64,000 nucleotides of DNA from Scardovia inopinata JCM 12537 (GCF_001042695.1 NZ_AP012334.1:1364001-1428000), one strand, 5' to 3'. Counted from the stretch's first letter, positions 1 through 8,910 are shown. The notes: generated by a model from the letters alone, not told the origin. Numbers and translations: made by a program.

Positions 1-1478
1 TCCATATGAGAAACGGCTAAAGCCATGACTTTTTCCTGGCTGGCTTCCTGAGCTGGCATCTGTCCGCTGAGCTTTCCATTGCTCATGACCAGGATCCGAT
101 CTGACACTCCCAAAACTTCAGGTAAATCTGAGGAAGCCATGAGAACAGCTCCACCTTGGGCAACAACGTCGTCAATTAGCTGGTAGATTTCCACCCTGGC
201 TCCCACATCGACTCCCCTTGTAGGTTCATCAAGAAGGAGAATTTTCACCTGGGCTGTAGTCCATTTTCCAAAAACAACCTTCTGTTGGTTTCCCCCGGAC
301 AGGGAACCGACGGTCTGATCAATCGTTGTCATGCGTATATTTAGCTGATCAGCCACCTTATTCTCTCGTTTACGCTGACCTTTTAGGTCAGCAAAACCCC
401 AGTGAGAAGTCGGCAAAAGTGTTGCCAAACCAAGATTATCGGCAACCGATGCTTCCAAAAGCAGGCCTTGAGTACGCCGGTCCTCCGGTACCAGGCCCAA
501 TCCAGAGCGAATACTGGCGGAAATATCAGCCTTGGGAAGCTTCTTTCCTCTGACTAGCACAGAACCGGAATCATAAGTGTCCGCACCAAAAATTGCTCGA
601 ATTACCTCAGTACGGCCCGCACCGACCAGACCAGCAAGACCAACCACTTCACCAGCATGAAGTTCAAAAGTAACATGGTCCATAGCTCCATTGCGGGTCA
701 GCCCATCTACTTTAAGAAGGACATCTCCGGGAACATGGTTTGTATGCGGATACTGATTCTCAATATGCCTACCAACCATGAGCCTGACCAGTTCAGGTTC
801 AGGGGTATCAGCAGGAACCGTGTCCACATAATGCCCGTCACGAAGAACGGTCACTACATCTCCCACCCGCTGAATCTCATCAAGATGATGGGAAATAAAA
901 ACCATGGCTACTTTGCGCTTCTTCAGCTCATCCATGATAGAAAAAAGCTGTTCACATTCCTTGCGGGTCAAAGCCGCTGTAGGCTCGTCCAAAATAAGGA
1001 CTGATGCATTTTGCATGAGGGCCTTGGCAATCTCCACCATTTGCTGGCGGGCAACACCCAATTCGCCCATAGGACGGGTAACATCTTCGCTAAGACCAAT
1101 CAGCTCGATAGCCTTTTGCGCTTGCTGCTTCATGGTTTTCCGGTCAATAAATCCTCCCTTTTGAGGCAGATGCCCTAGGAAAAGATTTTCCATGATGGAT
1201 AGTTCCGGTACCAGATTCAGCTCTTGATGGATAACAGCAATCCCCAATCCTCGTGCAGCATTTACATCGGGGATAACAGTCGGTTTACCATTAACTTCTA
1301 TCCGTCCGCCATCAGGCTGATAGATGCCGCTCATCATCTTAATAATGGTTGATTTTCCGGCACCGTTCTCCCCCAGGAGCACATGGACCTGCCCCGGCTC
1401 CACGGTCAGGGAAACCTTATCCACAACCGTGGTGCTTCCAAATACTTTTGACACTCCCTTAAGAGAAATATATGTCAT
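1..1478 (-). CDS. Sugar ABC transporter ATP-binding protein, RbsA/MglA type (3' end outside window)
   Basis: This is a tandem-ATPase subunit of a sugar importer of the ribose/galactose type. The product begins MTYISLKGVSKVFG at 1478 and stays open to the window edge, so the C-terminus is missing only because the window ends. The first ATPase domain has Walker A GENGAGKST, a degenerate signature (GVARQQMVEIAKAL) and Walker B LILDEPTAAL. The second has the degenerate P-loop GLVGAGRTE, signature LSGGNQQK and Walker B LLLDEPTRGVD. This pairing of one canonical and one degenerate site is typical of RbsA/MglA proteins. It lies 157 bp downstream of a co-directional LacI-family regulator gene, which probably controls it. 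The permease and binding-protein genes are presumably beyond the left edge. The sugar cannot be assigned. Confidence 0.93.
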   Translation of the reverse strand, partial: MTYISLKGVSKVFGSTTVVDKVSLTVEPGQVHVLLGENGAGKSTIIKMMSGIYQPDGGRIEVNGKPTVIPDVNAARGLGIAVIHQELNLVPELSIMENLFLGHLPQKGGFIDRKTMKQQAQKAIELIGLSEDVTRPMGELGVARQQMVEIAKALMQNASVLILDEPTAALTRKECEQLFSIMDELKKRKVAMVFISHHLDEIQRVGDVVTVLRDGHYVDTVPADTPEPELVRLMVGRHIENQYPHTNHVPGDVLLKVDGLTRNGAMDHVTFELHAGEVVGLAGLVGAGRTEVIRAIFGADTYDSGSVLVRGKKLPKADISASIRSGLGLVPEDRRTQGLLLEASVADNLGLATLLPTSHWGFADLKGQRKRENKVADQLNIRMTTIDQTVGSLSGGNQQKVVFGKWTTAQVKILLLDEPTRGVDVGARVEIYQLIDDVVAQGGAVLMASSDLPEVLGVSDRILVMSNGKLSGQMPAQEASQEKVMALAVSHM

Positions 1479-1522
1479 TATTCCTGCTTTCTGTTGAGAC
1501 TTCCCTTGTCTCATCAATGGCA

Positions 1523-1570
1523 GCAGCAGGCAGATTCAGATTATTGGCTGATTAACTGTCTGCCTGCTGC
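1523..1570. repeat. 12-bp perfect inverted repeat upstream of the sugar ABC ATPase gene
   Basis: GCAGCAGGCAGA at 1523-1534 is matched perfectly by TCTGCCTGCTGC at 1559-1570, with a 24-nt loop. It lies between the stop of the LacI-family gene and the start of the ABC ATPase gene, both on the minus strand. No T-tract follows on either strand, so it is not a standard intrinsic terminator. It could be a terminator variant, an mRNA-stabilising hairpin in a common transcript, or an operator. A 10-bp palindrome, TGACATGTCA, lies just beside it at 1575-1584. Confidence 0.7.
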
Positions 1571-1634
1571 ATGGTGACATGTCAGCAATACATTGCAGGA
1601 ATTTGCACATACAGTGAATGATGATTGTATGGAA

Positions 1635-2645
1635 TTATTTGTCCTGGGCGGCGCAGCCAACTGACTGGCGGGGAAAATATACAGTTTCAACCCGCTGAGA
1701 GTCAGGCTGCTCGCCTCCTTCCACCAGGTTCAGAAAAATCTGTGCCCCTAAAGAACCAATTTTTTGAACCTGCTGAGAAACAACCGAAATTTTGGGGGTC
1801 AGCAGCTGGAAAAGTTCCAGATCATCAAAAGAGACCAGGGAAATATCGCCGCCGATAGTTGCCCCTTGGCTCCCGAAGATAGATATAGCCTGAATAGCAT
1901 CCTGCGAATACCCAAAAATAAAAGCATTCACCCCTGACTGTCTCATCCGGCGCAAAACCGGTAAGCAGGAGGTGTGGCTGAAGCTGGTTGATTCTACGAA
2001 CACGTTTTCCTCGCCAAAGAGAGCCCCGGCAAGAGTGCGGAAGGTATACTCCCTTTCCTGCAGGGTTGGCGAATCCAGAATAGGGCCGGATATATATCCA
2101 ATTTTCTTATATCCATGCGCCTGAAAGTCGCCAAGGGCTGCCTGAAGGCCAGGAAGAGGATCGGAATCCACCACAGGAATTTGGGGCATTCCGCTCACGT
2201 GCCTGTCTACAAAAACTGTAGGAATCTCCATGGTTACCAGCGACTCCAAGGCGGCTGTTCTGCCGCCCCTGGGAACAATGATCATTCCGTCAATATGCTG
2301 TGACAGCATGCTTACAATGTAGGCATCCTGCTGGGCACTGTCTTCTGAAGAAGTGCCAATTGACGTGCAATAACCTGCATTAAACAGTGTGTCTTGAATT
2401 GCATACGCAAGATCTGCGAAGTAAGGGTTGCGGATATCCGGTACCAGCAGGCCAGCCAGGCCTGTTTTTGTTGACCTCATAGCTTTAGCTCGAGAATCAG
2501 GAATGTATCCCAGCTCTCTGGCTGCTTTCTCGATACGGCTTTTGGTCACCGGTGCAATCCTGCCAGTATTGTTCAAGGCACGAGACACGGTGGAAACCGA
2601 TGTGCCTGACCGCAGCGCTATATCGCGAATCGTTACGTATGCCAT
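1635..2645 (-). CDS. LacI-family transcriptional regulator
   Basis: This is a sugar-responsive repressor of about 336 residues. The N-terminal helix-turn-helix and hinge read VTIRDIALRSGTSVSTVSRAL followed by ARELGYIPDSRAKAMR, both classic for LacI/GalR proteins. A periplasmic-binding-protein-like effector domain fills the rest (GLLVPDIRNPYFADLAYAI onward). I place the start at the ATG at 2645 because AAGGGGG lies about 7 nt upstream; a longer reading from 2660 is possible. The gene is followed by a co-directional sugar ABC ATPase and is divergent from an ABC exporter. The promoter at 2842-2870 abuts a perfect LacI-type operator, so autorepression is likely. The effector is unknown. Confidence 0.93.
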   Translation of the reverse strand: MAYVTIRDIALRSGTSVSTVSRALNNTGRIAPVTKSRIEKAARELGYIPDSRAKAMRSTKTGLAGLLVPDIRNPYFADLAYAIQDTLFNAGYCTSIGTSSEDSAQQDAYIVSMLSQHIDGMIIVPRGGRTAALESLVTMEIPTVFVDRHVSGMPQIPVVDSDPLPGLQAALGDFQAHGYKKIGYISGPILDSPTLQEREYTFRTLAGALFGEENVFVESTSFSHTSCLPVLRRMRQSGVNAFIFGYSQDAIQAISIFGSQGATIGGDISLVSFDDLELFQLLTPKISVVSQQVQKIGSLGAQIFLNLVEGGEQPDSQRVETVYFPRQSVGCAAQDK

Positions 2646-2780
2646 CACACCCCCTTTCATAATGTATCACGAAAGGCAACCCAGTCTTTCGATACTATGT
2701 TTTCCGTTGTTTCTATTGTGTTCCGTCTGGTTGTGACTTTTCCTGCTTATGCTGATCTTCATCTCTGAAGAAGCATAATG

Positions 2781-2795
2781 TGCAAACGTTATCGC
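2781..2795. promoter_or_regulatory. Second LacI-type operator-like site
   Basis: TGCAAACGTTATCGC has the LacI/CcpA-like core around a central CG (AAACGTT) and resembles the perfect operator 43 bp away at 2824. It lies in the leader of the LacI-family gene. Two sites at this spacing could allow cooperative binding or looping. Inferred from sequence only. Confidence 0.55.
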
Positions 2796-2823
2796 TTCGA
2801 TATTATATCTCCTATAATATCAA

Positions 2824-2841
2824 TGCGGAAACGTTACCGCA
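2824..2841. promoter_or_regulatory. LacI-family operator palindrome
   Basis: TGCGGAAACGTTACCGCA has TGCGG/CCGCA arms around the AAACGTTA core; the arms pair perfectly and only the core is slightly asymmetric. It begins directly after the -10 box of the minus-strand promoter at 2842-2847, so a bound repressor would cover the transcription start. It most likely binds the LacI-family protein encoded at 1635-2645. It could also influence the plus-strand ABC exporter, whose start is 107 bp away. Confidence 0.75.
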
Positions 2842-2870
2842 ATCATAAAACAAAAAAATGAATTTGTCAA
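2842..2870 (-). promoter_or_regulatory. Sigma-70-type promoter for the LacI-family gene
   Basis: On the minus strand there is TTGACA (2865-2870), a 17-bp spacer and TATGAT (2842-2847), which is close to consensus. The LacI-type operator is immediately downstream. The predicted leader to the ATG at 2645 is about 190 nt. Confidence 0.75.
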
Positions 2871-2947
2871 GTCAAGCCTGTTCGATAGTATGTATACAAA
2901 CTTATTTATCGATATGCTATAGTAGTACTTCATTCTGAGGAGGAGAT

Positions 2948-4597
2948 ATGGCATTACGTTATGCATCACCCTGGAAGATTGGCTTGTATCTTCTGCTTTC
3001 ACTGGCGGAATCCCTGCAGGTTGTTTTTGTAGCCTTTATCTTTCAGCAATTTATTGATTTTGCACAAAAACCGCGGGGAAGCCTGCTGACTCTGACCGGT
3101 TTCGCAGTACTGGGTTTGCTTATTTTTGGCGGAATTGGAATTGCTTATCAATATTGTAAAGCTGATATTATTGCTACGGTTAATATTCGTATAAAAGATA
3201 TAAGTGCAGACTATCTGGTTCGATCGCAGCACAATGACCTCGGCCTGAATGTGTCATTCATGACGAATGATCTCAAGCAAATAGAGATAAACAGGGTTAC
3301 GTCTGAACTTGACATCATTTTCAATGCTATCCAATTCCTCGCCGCAATCATTTCAGCATTTCTGGGATCTGTTGTTCTTTCCCTTATTTTTCTTGTGCTC
3401 TCTTTAGTTCCAGGAGTACTGCAAAATATTTTCGGGCCGCGCATTGAAAAGGAATCATCAGCCTGGGAAAGTGAGAACAGAAAATATACAGAAACCGTGA
3501 CCGATACAGTATCGGGAGCTGCCATTGCTCGTCTATATGATACTGAATTTGCCTTAATCTCCCGGCTGGGGCAGGCTGCCCGACTGATGGAACAGGCCTT
3601 AAAGAGAACGAATTGTATGAAGGAAACCGCTTCAGAAGTTACCAAAGCAGTAGCTTATGTGTGCAGTATGATTATTCCTTTTGGCGTCGGTATTTATTTT
3701 GTTACCCAGGGGAATATTACTCTGGGAACATTCATGATGATCGCTCAGCTGGCGAACACCTTTATCAACCCGGTGGTATCAATTTTTAGCCAGATAAATG
3801 ATATCCGCAGCTCTGCCCCTATGTGGAATAAATTGACACAGGTTGTTTCAGCAAGCAAATCCTTTCAACTCCAAAGAAAACTGACGAAAACCGACAAAGC
3901 TGGCAAGGGAAGAAAAAATACATCCCTGGATGGAAGTCAGAAAGAACCAGCTGCGTTTTCCTCCTTGGCTCTTACTGATGGTGGTATCCAGCTGGGTGGA
4001 AAACAAATCCTGCAGCATGTTAATCTTACTGTTACAGCTGGGGAGAAGATCCTGCTGGAAGCACCATCTGGCTGGGGAAAATCGACTTTGCTGAATGTGC
4101 TGATTGGAAACTATGCCCTGAACCAGGGATCATACACTATAGATGGCGTTACGATGAACGGACAATGGCAGGCTGCCCATAGATTTTTCTCTTTTATACA
4201 GCAAAAGCCGTTTATTATTAACGACACTATTCTTTACAACATTACCCTGGGAAGAAAGCTCCCTGAAGAGAGACTTCTTTCCATTGCCCGTCAAGCAGGT
4301 CTGCTTGATTTAGTCCAGGATAAAGGTTGGGACTATAAGGTAGGTATCAATGGATGCAACCTATCTGGAGGACAGAATCAAAGAATAGAAATAGCCCGGG
4401 CCTTGGTGGAGAAACGCCCCATTCTCATCGCGGATGAGGCAACATCGGCTCTCGACCCCCAGTTATCGCAGCAAATCCACGAGACTATTCTTACCGGCTT
4501 TCCCGGAACTGTTATTGAGGTTGCTCACAAAATCTCAGACAGGGAAAGGGCCATGTTTACCAGAGTCATCGAGCTGGATAAGGCAGAGCAAGCCTAG
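2948..4597 (+). CDS. ABC transporter, fused permease and ATPase (exporter type)
   Basis: This is a half-transporter of 549 residues: an N-terminal membrane domain followed by an ATPase domain. About six hydrophobic segments are visible (for example LYLLLSLAESLQVVFVAFIF near the N-terminus, and IIPFGVGIYFV). A lysine-rich linker precedes the ATPase domain. Walker A is APSGWGKST (about residue 372; the usual first Gly is Ala). The signature is LSGGQNQRIEIARAL (about 472) and Walker B is ILIADEATSAL. A strong GAGGAGGAG ribosome-binding site precedes the ATG. A weak promoter candidate is TATAGT at 2918-2923. No partner half-transporter is adjacent, so it may act as a homodimer. The substrate is unknown; its divergent LacI-type neighbour suggests control by a sugar signal. 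Confidence 0.88.
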   Translation: MALRYASPWKIGLYLLLSLAESLQVVFVAFIFQQFIDFAQKPRGSLLTLTGFAVLGLLIFGGIGIAYQYCKADIIATVNIRIKDISADYLVRSQHNDLGLNVSFMTNDLKQIEINRVTSELDIIFNAIQFLAAIISAFLGSVVLSLIFLVLSLVPGVLQNIFGPRIEKESSAWESENRKYTETVTDTVSGAAIARLYDTEFALISRLGQAARLMEQALKRTNCMKETASEVTKAVAYVCSMIIPFGVGIYFVTQGNITLGTFMMIAQLANTFINPVVSIFSQINDIRSSAPMWNKLTQVVSASKSFQLQRKLTKTDKAGKGRKNTSLDGSQKEPAAFSSLALTDGGIQLGGKQILQHVNLTVTAGEKILLEAPSGWGKSTLLNVLIGNYALNQGSYTIDGVTMNGQWQAAHRFFSFIQQKPFIINDTILYNITLGRKLPEERLLSIARQAGLLDLVQDKGWDYKVGINGCNLSGGQNQRIEIARALVEKRPILIADEATSALDPQLSQQIHETILTGFPGTVIEVAHKISDRERAMFTRVIELDKAEQA

Positions 4598-4617
4598 TAT
4601 TACCTAATATTACCTAA
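4598..4617. repeat. 10-bp tandem duplication after the ABC exporter stop
   Basis: TATTACCTAA occurs twice in direct succession (4598-4607 and 4608-4617), starting at the base after the stop codon. It is one of many short tandem duplications between genes in this window. Confidence 0.85.
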
Positions 4618-4663
4618 TATTTTACAGATAATAACAGGTAGTAAATTGTGAGCAAAAAGCTCA

Positions 4664-5521
4664 TCAGGGCAGCAAGCGGATTTTACCGCGGCTGATAATT
4701 TCTTCTACCGTTCCCTGATCGGTCACATTCTCCCCCAAACGATTGGGCTTGCCTGCTCCATGCCAGTCAGATCCCCCGGTAATCAGTAGTTCCAGACGTC
4801 GAGCCAGAGCCATCAATCTGCCCTTCTGATCAGGCGGATTGTCCCTATGCCATACTTCCAGACCATCCAGACCCAAATCGGTGAGATGTTTGATTGCTGC
4901 ATCGGACAGGAGAACCCGGTTACGGGATACTGCCCCTGGATGGGCGATAACGACCACACCGCCGGCAGCTTTCATGGTAGACACAACCGTGTCTACATCC
5001 GGAGAATAAACCGGAATGTAGTAAGGACTGCGAGCATTAATAATGCCGGCAAAGGCAGAAGATCGATCAGGATAGACGCCAGCGGCAACCAGAGCATCGG
5101 CAATATGAGGACGACCAATAGTGGTCTCAGCCCCATTTTTGACCTGGGCCTGAACACTCTCCCAACTAATGGGATAATCACGCGAAATCCGGTCAACCAT
5201 CTCATGGGTTCTTTCCAATCGAGCCTGCCGGGTGCGGGCAAAAAGCTCCAGAGCGGCCTTATCTTCACAGTCATAGAGGTAAGCCAGAACGTGAACACTA
5301 GTTTTCCCTGCTTCTGCCGTAATTTCTGTTCCCCGAATCAGGGGGTACTTGTCCGACAAAGATGCAGCCTTGGCCGGCTGCCAACTGGAAGTCGTATCAT
5401 GATCAGTAATTGCTACTCCAGCCAGCCCTTTCTGCTGGGCCTGACTTATCAACTCCTGCGGAGTGCAAGTTCCATCAGAATAAACAGTATGACAATGAAG
5501 ATCCCACTCATGTTGAGTCAT
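4664..5521 (-). CDS. PHP-domain metal-dependent phosphoesterase
   Basis: The product has 285 residues and is a PHP hydrolase of the YciV/RNase AM-like group, members of which act on 3',5'-nucleoside bisphosphates or short RNA ends. The N-terminal metal site is HCHTVYSDGT (His9, His11, Asp16). Further metal-ligand motifs are AITDHDTT, RGTEITA, GRPHIADALV, VIAHPG and GGSDWHG near the C-terminus, so all canonical PHP motifs are present. No clear ribosome-binding site precedes the ATG at 5521. It is divergent from the VKOR gene, with about 90 bp between the two starts. The exact substrate is inferred from the family only. Confidence 0.88.
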   Translation of the reverse strand: MTQHEWDLHCHTVYSDGTCTPQELISQAQQKGLAGVAITDHDTTSSWQPAKAASLSDKYPLIRGTEITAEAGKTSVHVLAYLYDCEDKAALELFARTRQARLERTHEMVDRISRDYPISWESVQAQVKNGAETTIGRPHIADALVAAGVYPDRSSAFAGIINARSPYYIPVYSPDVDTVVSTMKAAGGVVVIAHPGAVSRNRVLLSDAAIKHLTDLGLDGLEVWHRDNPPDQKGRLMALARRLELLITGGSDWHGAGKPNRLGENVTDQGTVEEIISRGKIRLLP

Positions 5522-5610
5522 ATAATTATTTTAAGCTAGTATGGAGAATAAGAGCAGGCCGTCACACAAAACAGGCGATACTTGCTGAAAATTCATATCA
5601 AAGGGGAAAT

Positions 5611-6270
5611 ATGGTAGCAGATTTGGGAAAAAGAACAAGGGAAACCGAGCCGTCTCCTGTCAGAGGCCGTCAGGGACCAGTATGGACCTATCTGCTTATG
5701 CTCCTGGCTTCCCTGGCCGCCTTGATAGTCTCTTTTGCCCTCAGCGCAGAAACCCTGCAAATGGCTCGTCACCCCGGGCAGACCTTGTCATGCGATCTTA
5801 ATGCAAAGGTCTCCTGTTCAACTGTTGCCCAGAGCTGGCAATCGGAATTTATCTCTCTGGCAGGGCTCAGCTTCCCCAACGCTTTCTTTGGAATCGCAGC
5901 CGAGTCTGTATTTGTGACCGTTGCCGTCATTGGCCTTTCGCGCATGGTAATGCCCCGGTGGTTTGCCCTCTGCACCTGGTTGGGCAGCGCAGCAGCCCTG
6001 CTTTACTCCTACTGGCTTTTCACTCAGTCACTCTATGTGATTAACGCCCTCTGCCCCTGGTGTCTAGGGCTCATGTTTGCCACTACCATTCAGTTTATGA
6101 CCTGTTCTCATGCTACTGTCACTGTTCAAAATCTACCCTCCCAAGGATTCTTGGCAGCAAAGTTAAAAACTTACTATCGCCTGAATATTGATCTTCTGGT
6201 TGATGCGGTGTGGATTATCGTTCTTATATCTCTCATTCTCCTCCGGGATGGATCAGCAATTTTTGGCTAA
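5611..6270 (+). CDS. Vitamin K epoxide reductase (VKOR) family membrane protein
   Basis: This is a 219-residue quinone-coupled thiol oxidoreductase that in actinobacteria re-oxidises a DsbA-like partner for disulfide formation outside the membrane. There are about four or five hydrophobic segments. The loop cysteine pair is Cys61 and Cys69 (LSCDLNAKVSC). The active-site CPWC is at about residues 148-151. The ATG at 5611 is chosen because AAGGGGAAAT precedes it; the reading frame is open further upstream but would overlap the divergent PHP gene. No DsbA-type partner is adjacent. Confidence 0.92.
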   Translation: MVADLGKRTRETEPSPVRGRQGPVWTYLLMLLASLAALIVSFALSAETLQMARHPGQTLSCDLNAKVSCSTVAQSWQSEFISLAGLSFPNAFFGIAAESVFVTVAVIGLSRMVMPRWFALCTWLGSAAALLYSYWLFTQSLYVINALCPWCLGLMFATTIQFMTCSHATVTVQNLPSQGFLAAKLKTYYRLNIDLLVDAVWIIVLISLILLRDGSAIFG

Positions 6271-6290
6271 AACTTTATTTTTAAGCCTTC

Positions 6291-6330
6291 TTCCTTTCTC
6301 CCTAAAAATCCTTCCTTTCTCCCTTAAAAA
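6291..6330. repeat. Tandem pyrimidine-rich repeat before the flavin oxidoreductase gene
   Basis: TTCCTTTCTCCCTAAAAA (6291-6308) recurs as TTCCTTTCTCCCTTAAAAA (6312-6330), a period of 21 bp with one inserted T. It lies in the 110-bp gap between the VKOR gene and the next gene. Confidence 0.75.
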
Positions 6331-6380
6331 ATGTATGATGGAGGTGTACATAGCCCAGGAGGATACATTAGGAGGATATA

Positions 6381-7574
6381 ATGGCAAAAAATAAAAAGAA
6401 AAACAATACTACCCAGAAAACACAGGACTCCGCTCACAAAGTCAAAAAACAAGGGAATCAGTCTGCTGCCTCCTCTTCCCCTCTCCTTTTTGAACCGCTG
6501 ACCCTACGGTCCGTCACTTTCCGCAACAGGATCTGGCTGCCTCCCATGGACATGTACTCTGCCTTTGCCCAGGACGGAAAGCCCACCTCCTTCCATTACC
6601 AGCATTATGTTTCCAGGGCCCTGGGAGGATTTGGAGCTATTCTTACAGAAGCAACCGCGGTCAGTCCTGAAGGACGCATTTCACCTTATGACCTGGGTTT
6701 GTGGAACGATGATCAGATTGGAGCCTGGTCTTGGATTGTGGACGGAATCAAGCAGTCCGGCGCTATTCCCGCCATTCAGTTGAATCACGCTGGCAGGAAG
6801 GGCTCATCTGGCTGCTCTGGTTTGGGATACATCAATGCTTCCGTTCCACCTGAAGCAGGCGGCTGGCAGACCGTTGGCGCCACCGATACCCCGTACAATA
6901 ATAATTTTGCCCCATCCCGGGGCTTGTCTACCCAAGAAATCCAACAGATAGTGGATGCTTTCAAAAATGCAGCCTTACGCGCCCGAACCGCTGGATTCGA
7001 TATGGTAGAAATTCACGGGGCCCATGGTTATCTGATTTCCCAGTTCCTGGATCCTTTAATTAACAACAGAACTGATGAATATGGAGGAAGCTTTACCAAT
7101 CGAATCCGTTTTGCCTTGGAAGTGGCCGATGCAGTTCGAGGAGTGTGGCCGGATGATTTGCCGGTGATCATGCGAATTTCAGCAACCGATTGGGCCGAAG
7201 GCGGCTGGGACATTTACCAGAGTGTTGAACTGGCTAAAGCCCTGAAAAAGCATGGGATAGATATGATCGACGTTTCGACTGGTGGGATGATTTCCGGTGT
7301 CACCATTCCCTCCCGGCCAAACTATCAGGTACCCTTTGCCCAGGAAATCAGATCCAAAGCCGACTTGCCTGTAACAACAGTAGGTCTGATTACCAAGCCA
7401 AAGCAGGCCGAAAAAATTTTGGAAGAGGGCAGGGCTGATGTGGTGGAAATCGGCCGGGCCGCCCTCAGAGATCCATACTGGCCTCTACGGGCGGCAGCTA
7501 AGTTAGGCTTAGATAAGCATCAAGCCCCCTACCCGGTTCAATATGTGCGGGGAGCCTACGGTACCAGGAGATAA
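6381..7574 (+). CDS. NADH:flavin oxidoreductase, Old Yellow Enzyme family
   Basis: The product has 397 residues and is an FMN-dependent TIM-barrel ene-reductase, probably of the YqjM class. Family motifs are LFEPLTLRSVTFRNRIWLPPM at the start of the barrel, QLNHAGRKG, the catalytic pair in EIHGAHGYLISQFLDP, NRTDEYGGS, and the phosphate-binding end DVVEIGRAALRDPYW. About 33 lysine/asparagine-rich residues precede the barrel and are not part of the enzyme core. AGGAGGATATA lies directly before the ATG. The physiological substrate is not known for most of these enzymes. Confidence 0.93.
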   Translation: MAKNKKKNNTTQKTQDSAHKVKKQGNQSAASSSPLLFEPLTLRSVTFRNRIWLPPMDMYSAFAQDGKPTSFHYQHYVSRALGGFGAILTEATAVSPEGRISPYDLGLWNDDQIGAWSWIVDGIKQSGAIPAIQLNHAGRKGSSGCSGLGYINASVPPEAGGWQTVGATDTPYNNNFAPSRGLSTQEIQQIVDAFKNAALRARTAGFDMVEIHGAHGYLISQFLDPLINNRTDEYGGSFTNRIRFALEVADAVRGVWPDDLPVIMRISATDWAEGGWDIYQSVELAKALKKHGIDMIDVSTGGMISGVTIPSRPNYQVPFAQEIRSKADLPVTTVGLITKPKQAEKILEEGRADVVEIGRAALRDPYWPLRAAAKLGLDKHQAPYPVQYVRGAYGTRR

Positions 7575-7622
7575 TTAATATTCTCGTTAATCTCTTGTTA
7601 ATACTTTAGTACTCAGGGGACA

Positions 7623-7648
7623 GGGCTCACCTTCTCAAGGCTGAGCCC
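7623..7648. terminator. Hairpin between convergent genes, overlapping the pyrD stop
   Basis: GGGCTCA (7623-7629) pairs with TGAGCCC (7642-7648) around an inner CTT/AAG stem. It overlaps the pyrD stop codon and lies 50 bp after the flavin oxidoreductase gene, so it could end both transcripts. No T-tract follows, so the terminator call is weak. Confidence 0.45.
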
Positions 7649-8775
7649 ACTGCTTCCTCCACGCTGGTGTACCCATCCCTCCTGAGTAAATCCGCCAGAC
7701 CTCTTTTGAGGGTAGTAATGTTTTGAGGGCCTCTGTACATGAGAGAGCTGATGAACATAACCAGGCTGGCTCCCAGACGGATCTTGTCGTATGCTTGTTG
7801 AGGAGTAAAGACTCCACCTACACCGGCTATAACAAACCGATCCGAATACGACTGATAGGTTCTGGCAACCAAAGCGTTACTAGTCTTCTGAGCGGGCAGC
7901 CCTGATAGGTTACCGGCCCAATCCTGAGGAATATCCAGACCGGTGCGGTCTTTGCGCAGGTTAGCAATGGTTACCCCCTCAACCTTGTGCTCTGCAAGTA
8001 CATCAAGCAAATCCTTAAACTGCGGCCAGGTCCTATCTTGAGGCATCTTAACTAATAGAGGCTGAGGATGAGGAATTTGATCAAGGCGAGCAAAAAGCTT
8101 GTCCAGGTTGTCCGCTTGAGTAAAAGGCTCTCCGACACGAGTATTAGGGCAGGAAATATTGATTTCAATCATGTGCGAATGGCCTGCTGCCCTGGTCAGC
8201 GACTGGGAATAATCTTCAATTCCTTCCTCGATATCCCCACTGTGATCATCATTGGTCCGGGCCAGAGATACAGACAGCCTCATAGTCTGAGACCGTTTAT
8301 ACGCCTGATTCACCCGGCGAATAAGCTGGTCAGAACCATCGTTCGCCAGACCCACATGAACCATCATCGATGCATACTCGGGAAGTCTGTGGAACCATGG
8401 TCGGGAATTGCCTGCACAAGGCCGAGCCGTGGTTGATCCCACTGTTTCAAATCCGAATCCGGCCTTCTCCAGCACCAGGGGCAAATCTGCATTTTTATCG
8501 AGACCTGCTGACAGCCCAAAAGGATTGGAAAAATCTACTCCCATGACCCTGGTCTCCAAAATAGGATCAGTATAGTCCAGCATCTGCTGAAGAAGCCACA
8601 TCAGGGGGCCGATTTTCTGACTGGTTCTGCAGAAGCGTACCATCTGCTCGTGGGCTTCATCCGGTGACTGATTGAAAACGTATGATTTGACAACGTTTTT
8701 ATAAGCAAATTGAAAGGCTCTTTCACTGATCCAATTGATAGAATTCCTCACAGGAGACTGTGATACATACGACAT
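7627..8775 (-). CDS. pyrD: Dihydroorotate dehydrogenase (quinone), class 2
   Basis: PyrD oxidises dihydroorotate to orotate in pyrimidine synthesis, passing electrons to quinone at the membrane. The product has about 382 residues. Class 2 features are the N-terminal hydrophobic helix region, GLSAGLDKNADLPLVLEKAGF, EINISCPNTR, LVKMPQD, VTIANLRKDR and the C-terminal FMN-phosphate motif VIAGVGGVFTPQQAYDKI. I use the ATG at 8775 because GCGAGGTAG precedes it; a frame open from 8835 exists but adds an unlikely leader. It is convergent with the flavin oxidoreductase gene and divergent from rnc. It is not next to other pyr genes. Confidence 0.93.
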   Translation of the reverse strand: MSYVSQSPVRNSINWISERAFQFAYKNVVKSYVFNQSPDEAHEQMVRFCRTSQKIGPLMWLLQQMLDYTDPILETRVMGVDFSNPFGLSAGLDKNADLPLVLEKAGFGFETVGSTTARPCAGNSRPWFHRLPEYASMMVHVGLANDGSDQLIRRVNQAYKRSQTMRLSVSLARTNDDHSGDIEEGIEDYSQSLTRAAGHSHMIEINISCPNTRVGEPFTQADNLDKLFARLDQIPHPQPLLVKMPQDRTWPQFKDLLDVLAEHKVEGVTIANLRKDRTGLDIPQDWAGNLSGLPAQKTSNALVARTYQSYSDRFVIAGVGGVFTPQQAYDKIRLGASLVMFISSLMYRGPQNITTLKRGLADLLRRDGYTSVEEAVGSALRR

Positions 8776-8904
8776 CTTGCTACCTCGCTTATGGTACTGA
8801 AGAGACCAGCAGCCTTCATTTAGCTGCCTTTCCACTCTACAACACAGTATACGAACTTAGGCACTCTTCCATGAGATTTCTCTGCCTTTGGACTGGCACC
8901 CGCT

Positions 8905-8910
8905 TAGAAT
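8905..8910 (+). promoter_or_regulatory. -10 box of a possible leaderless rnc promoter
   Basis: TAGAAT ends 6 nt before the rnc ATG, and no ribosome-binding site is visible. This spacing puts transcription start at or near the A of the ATG, as in leaderless mRNAs. No good -35 box is seen. Confidence 0.5.
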
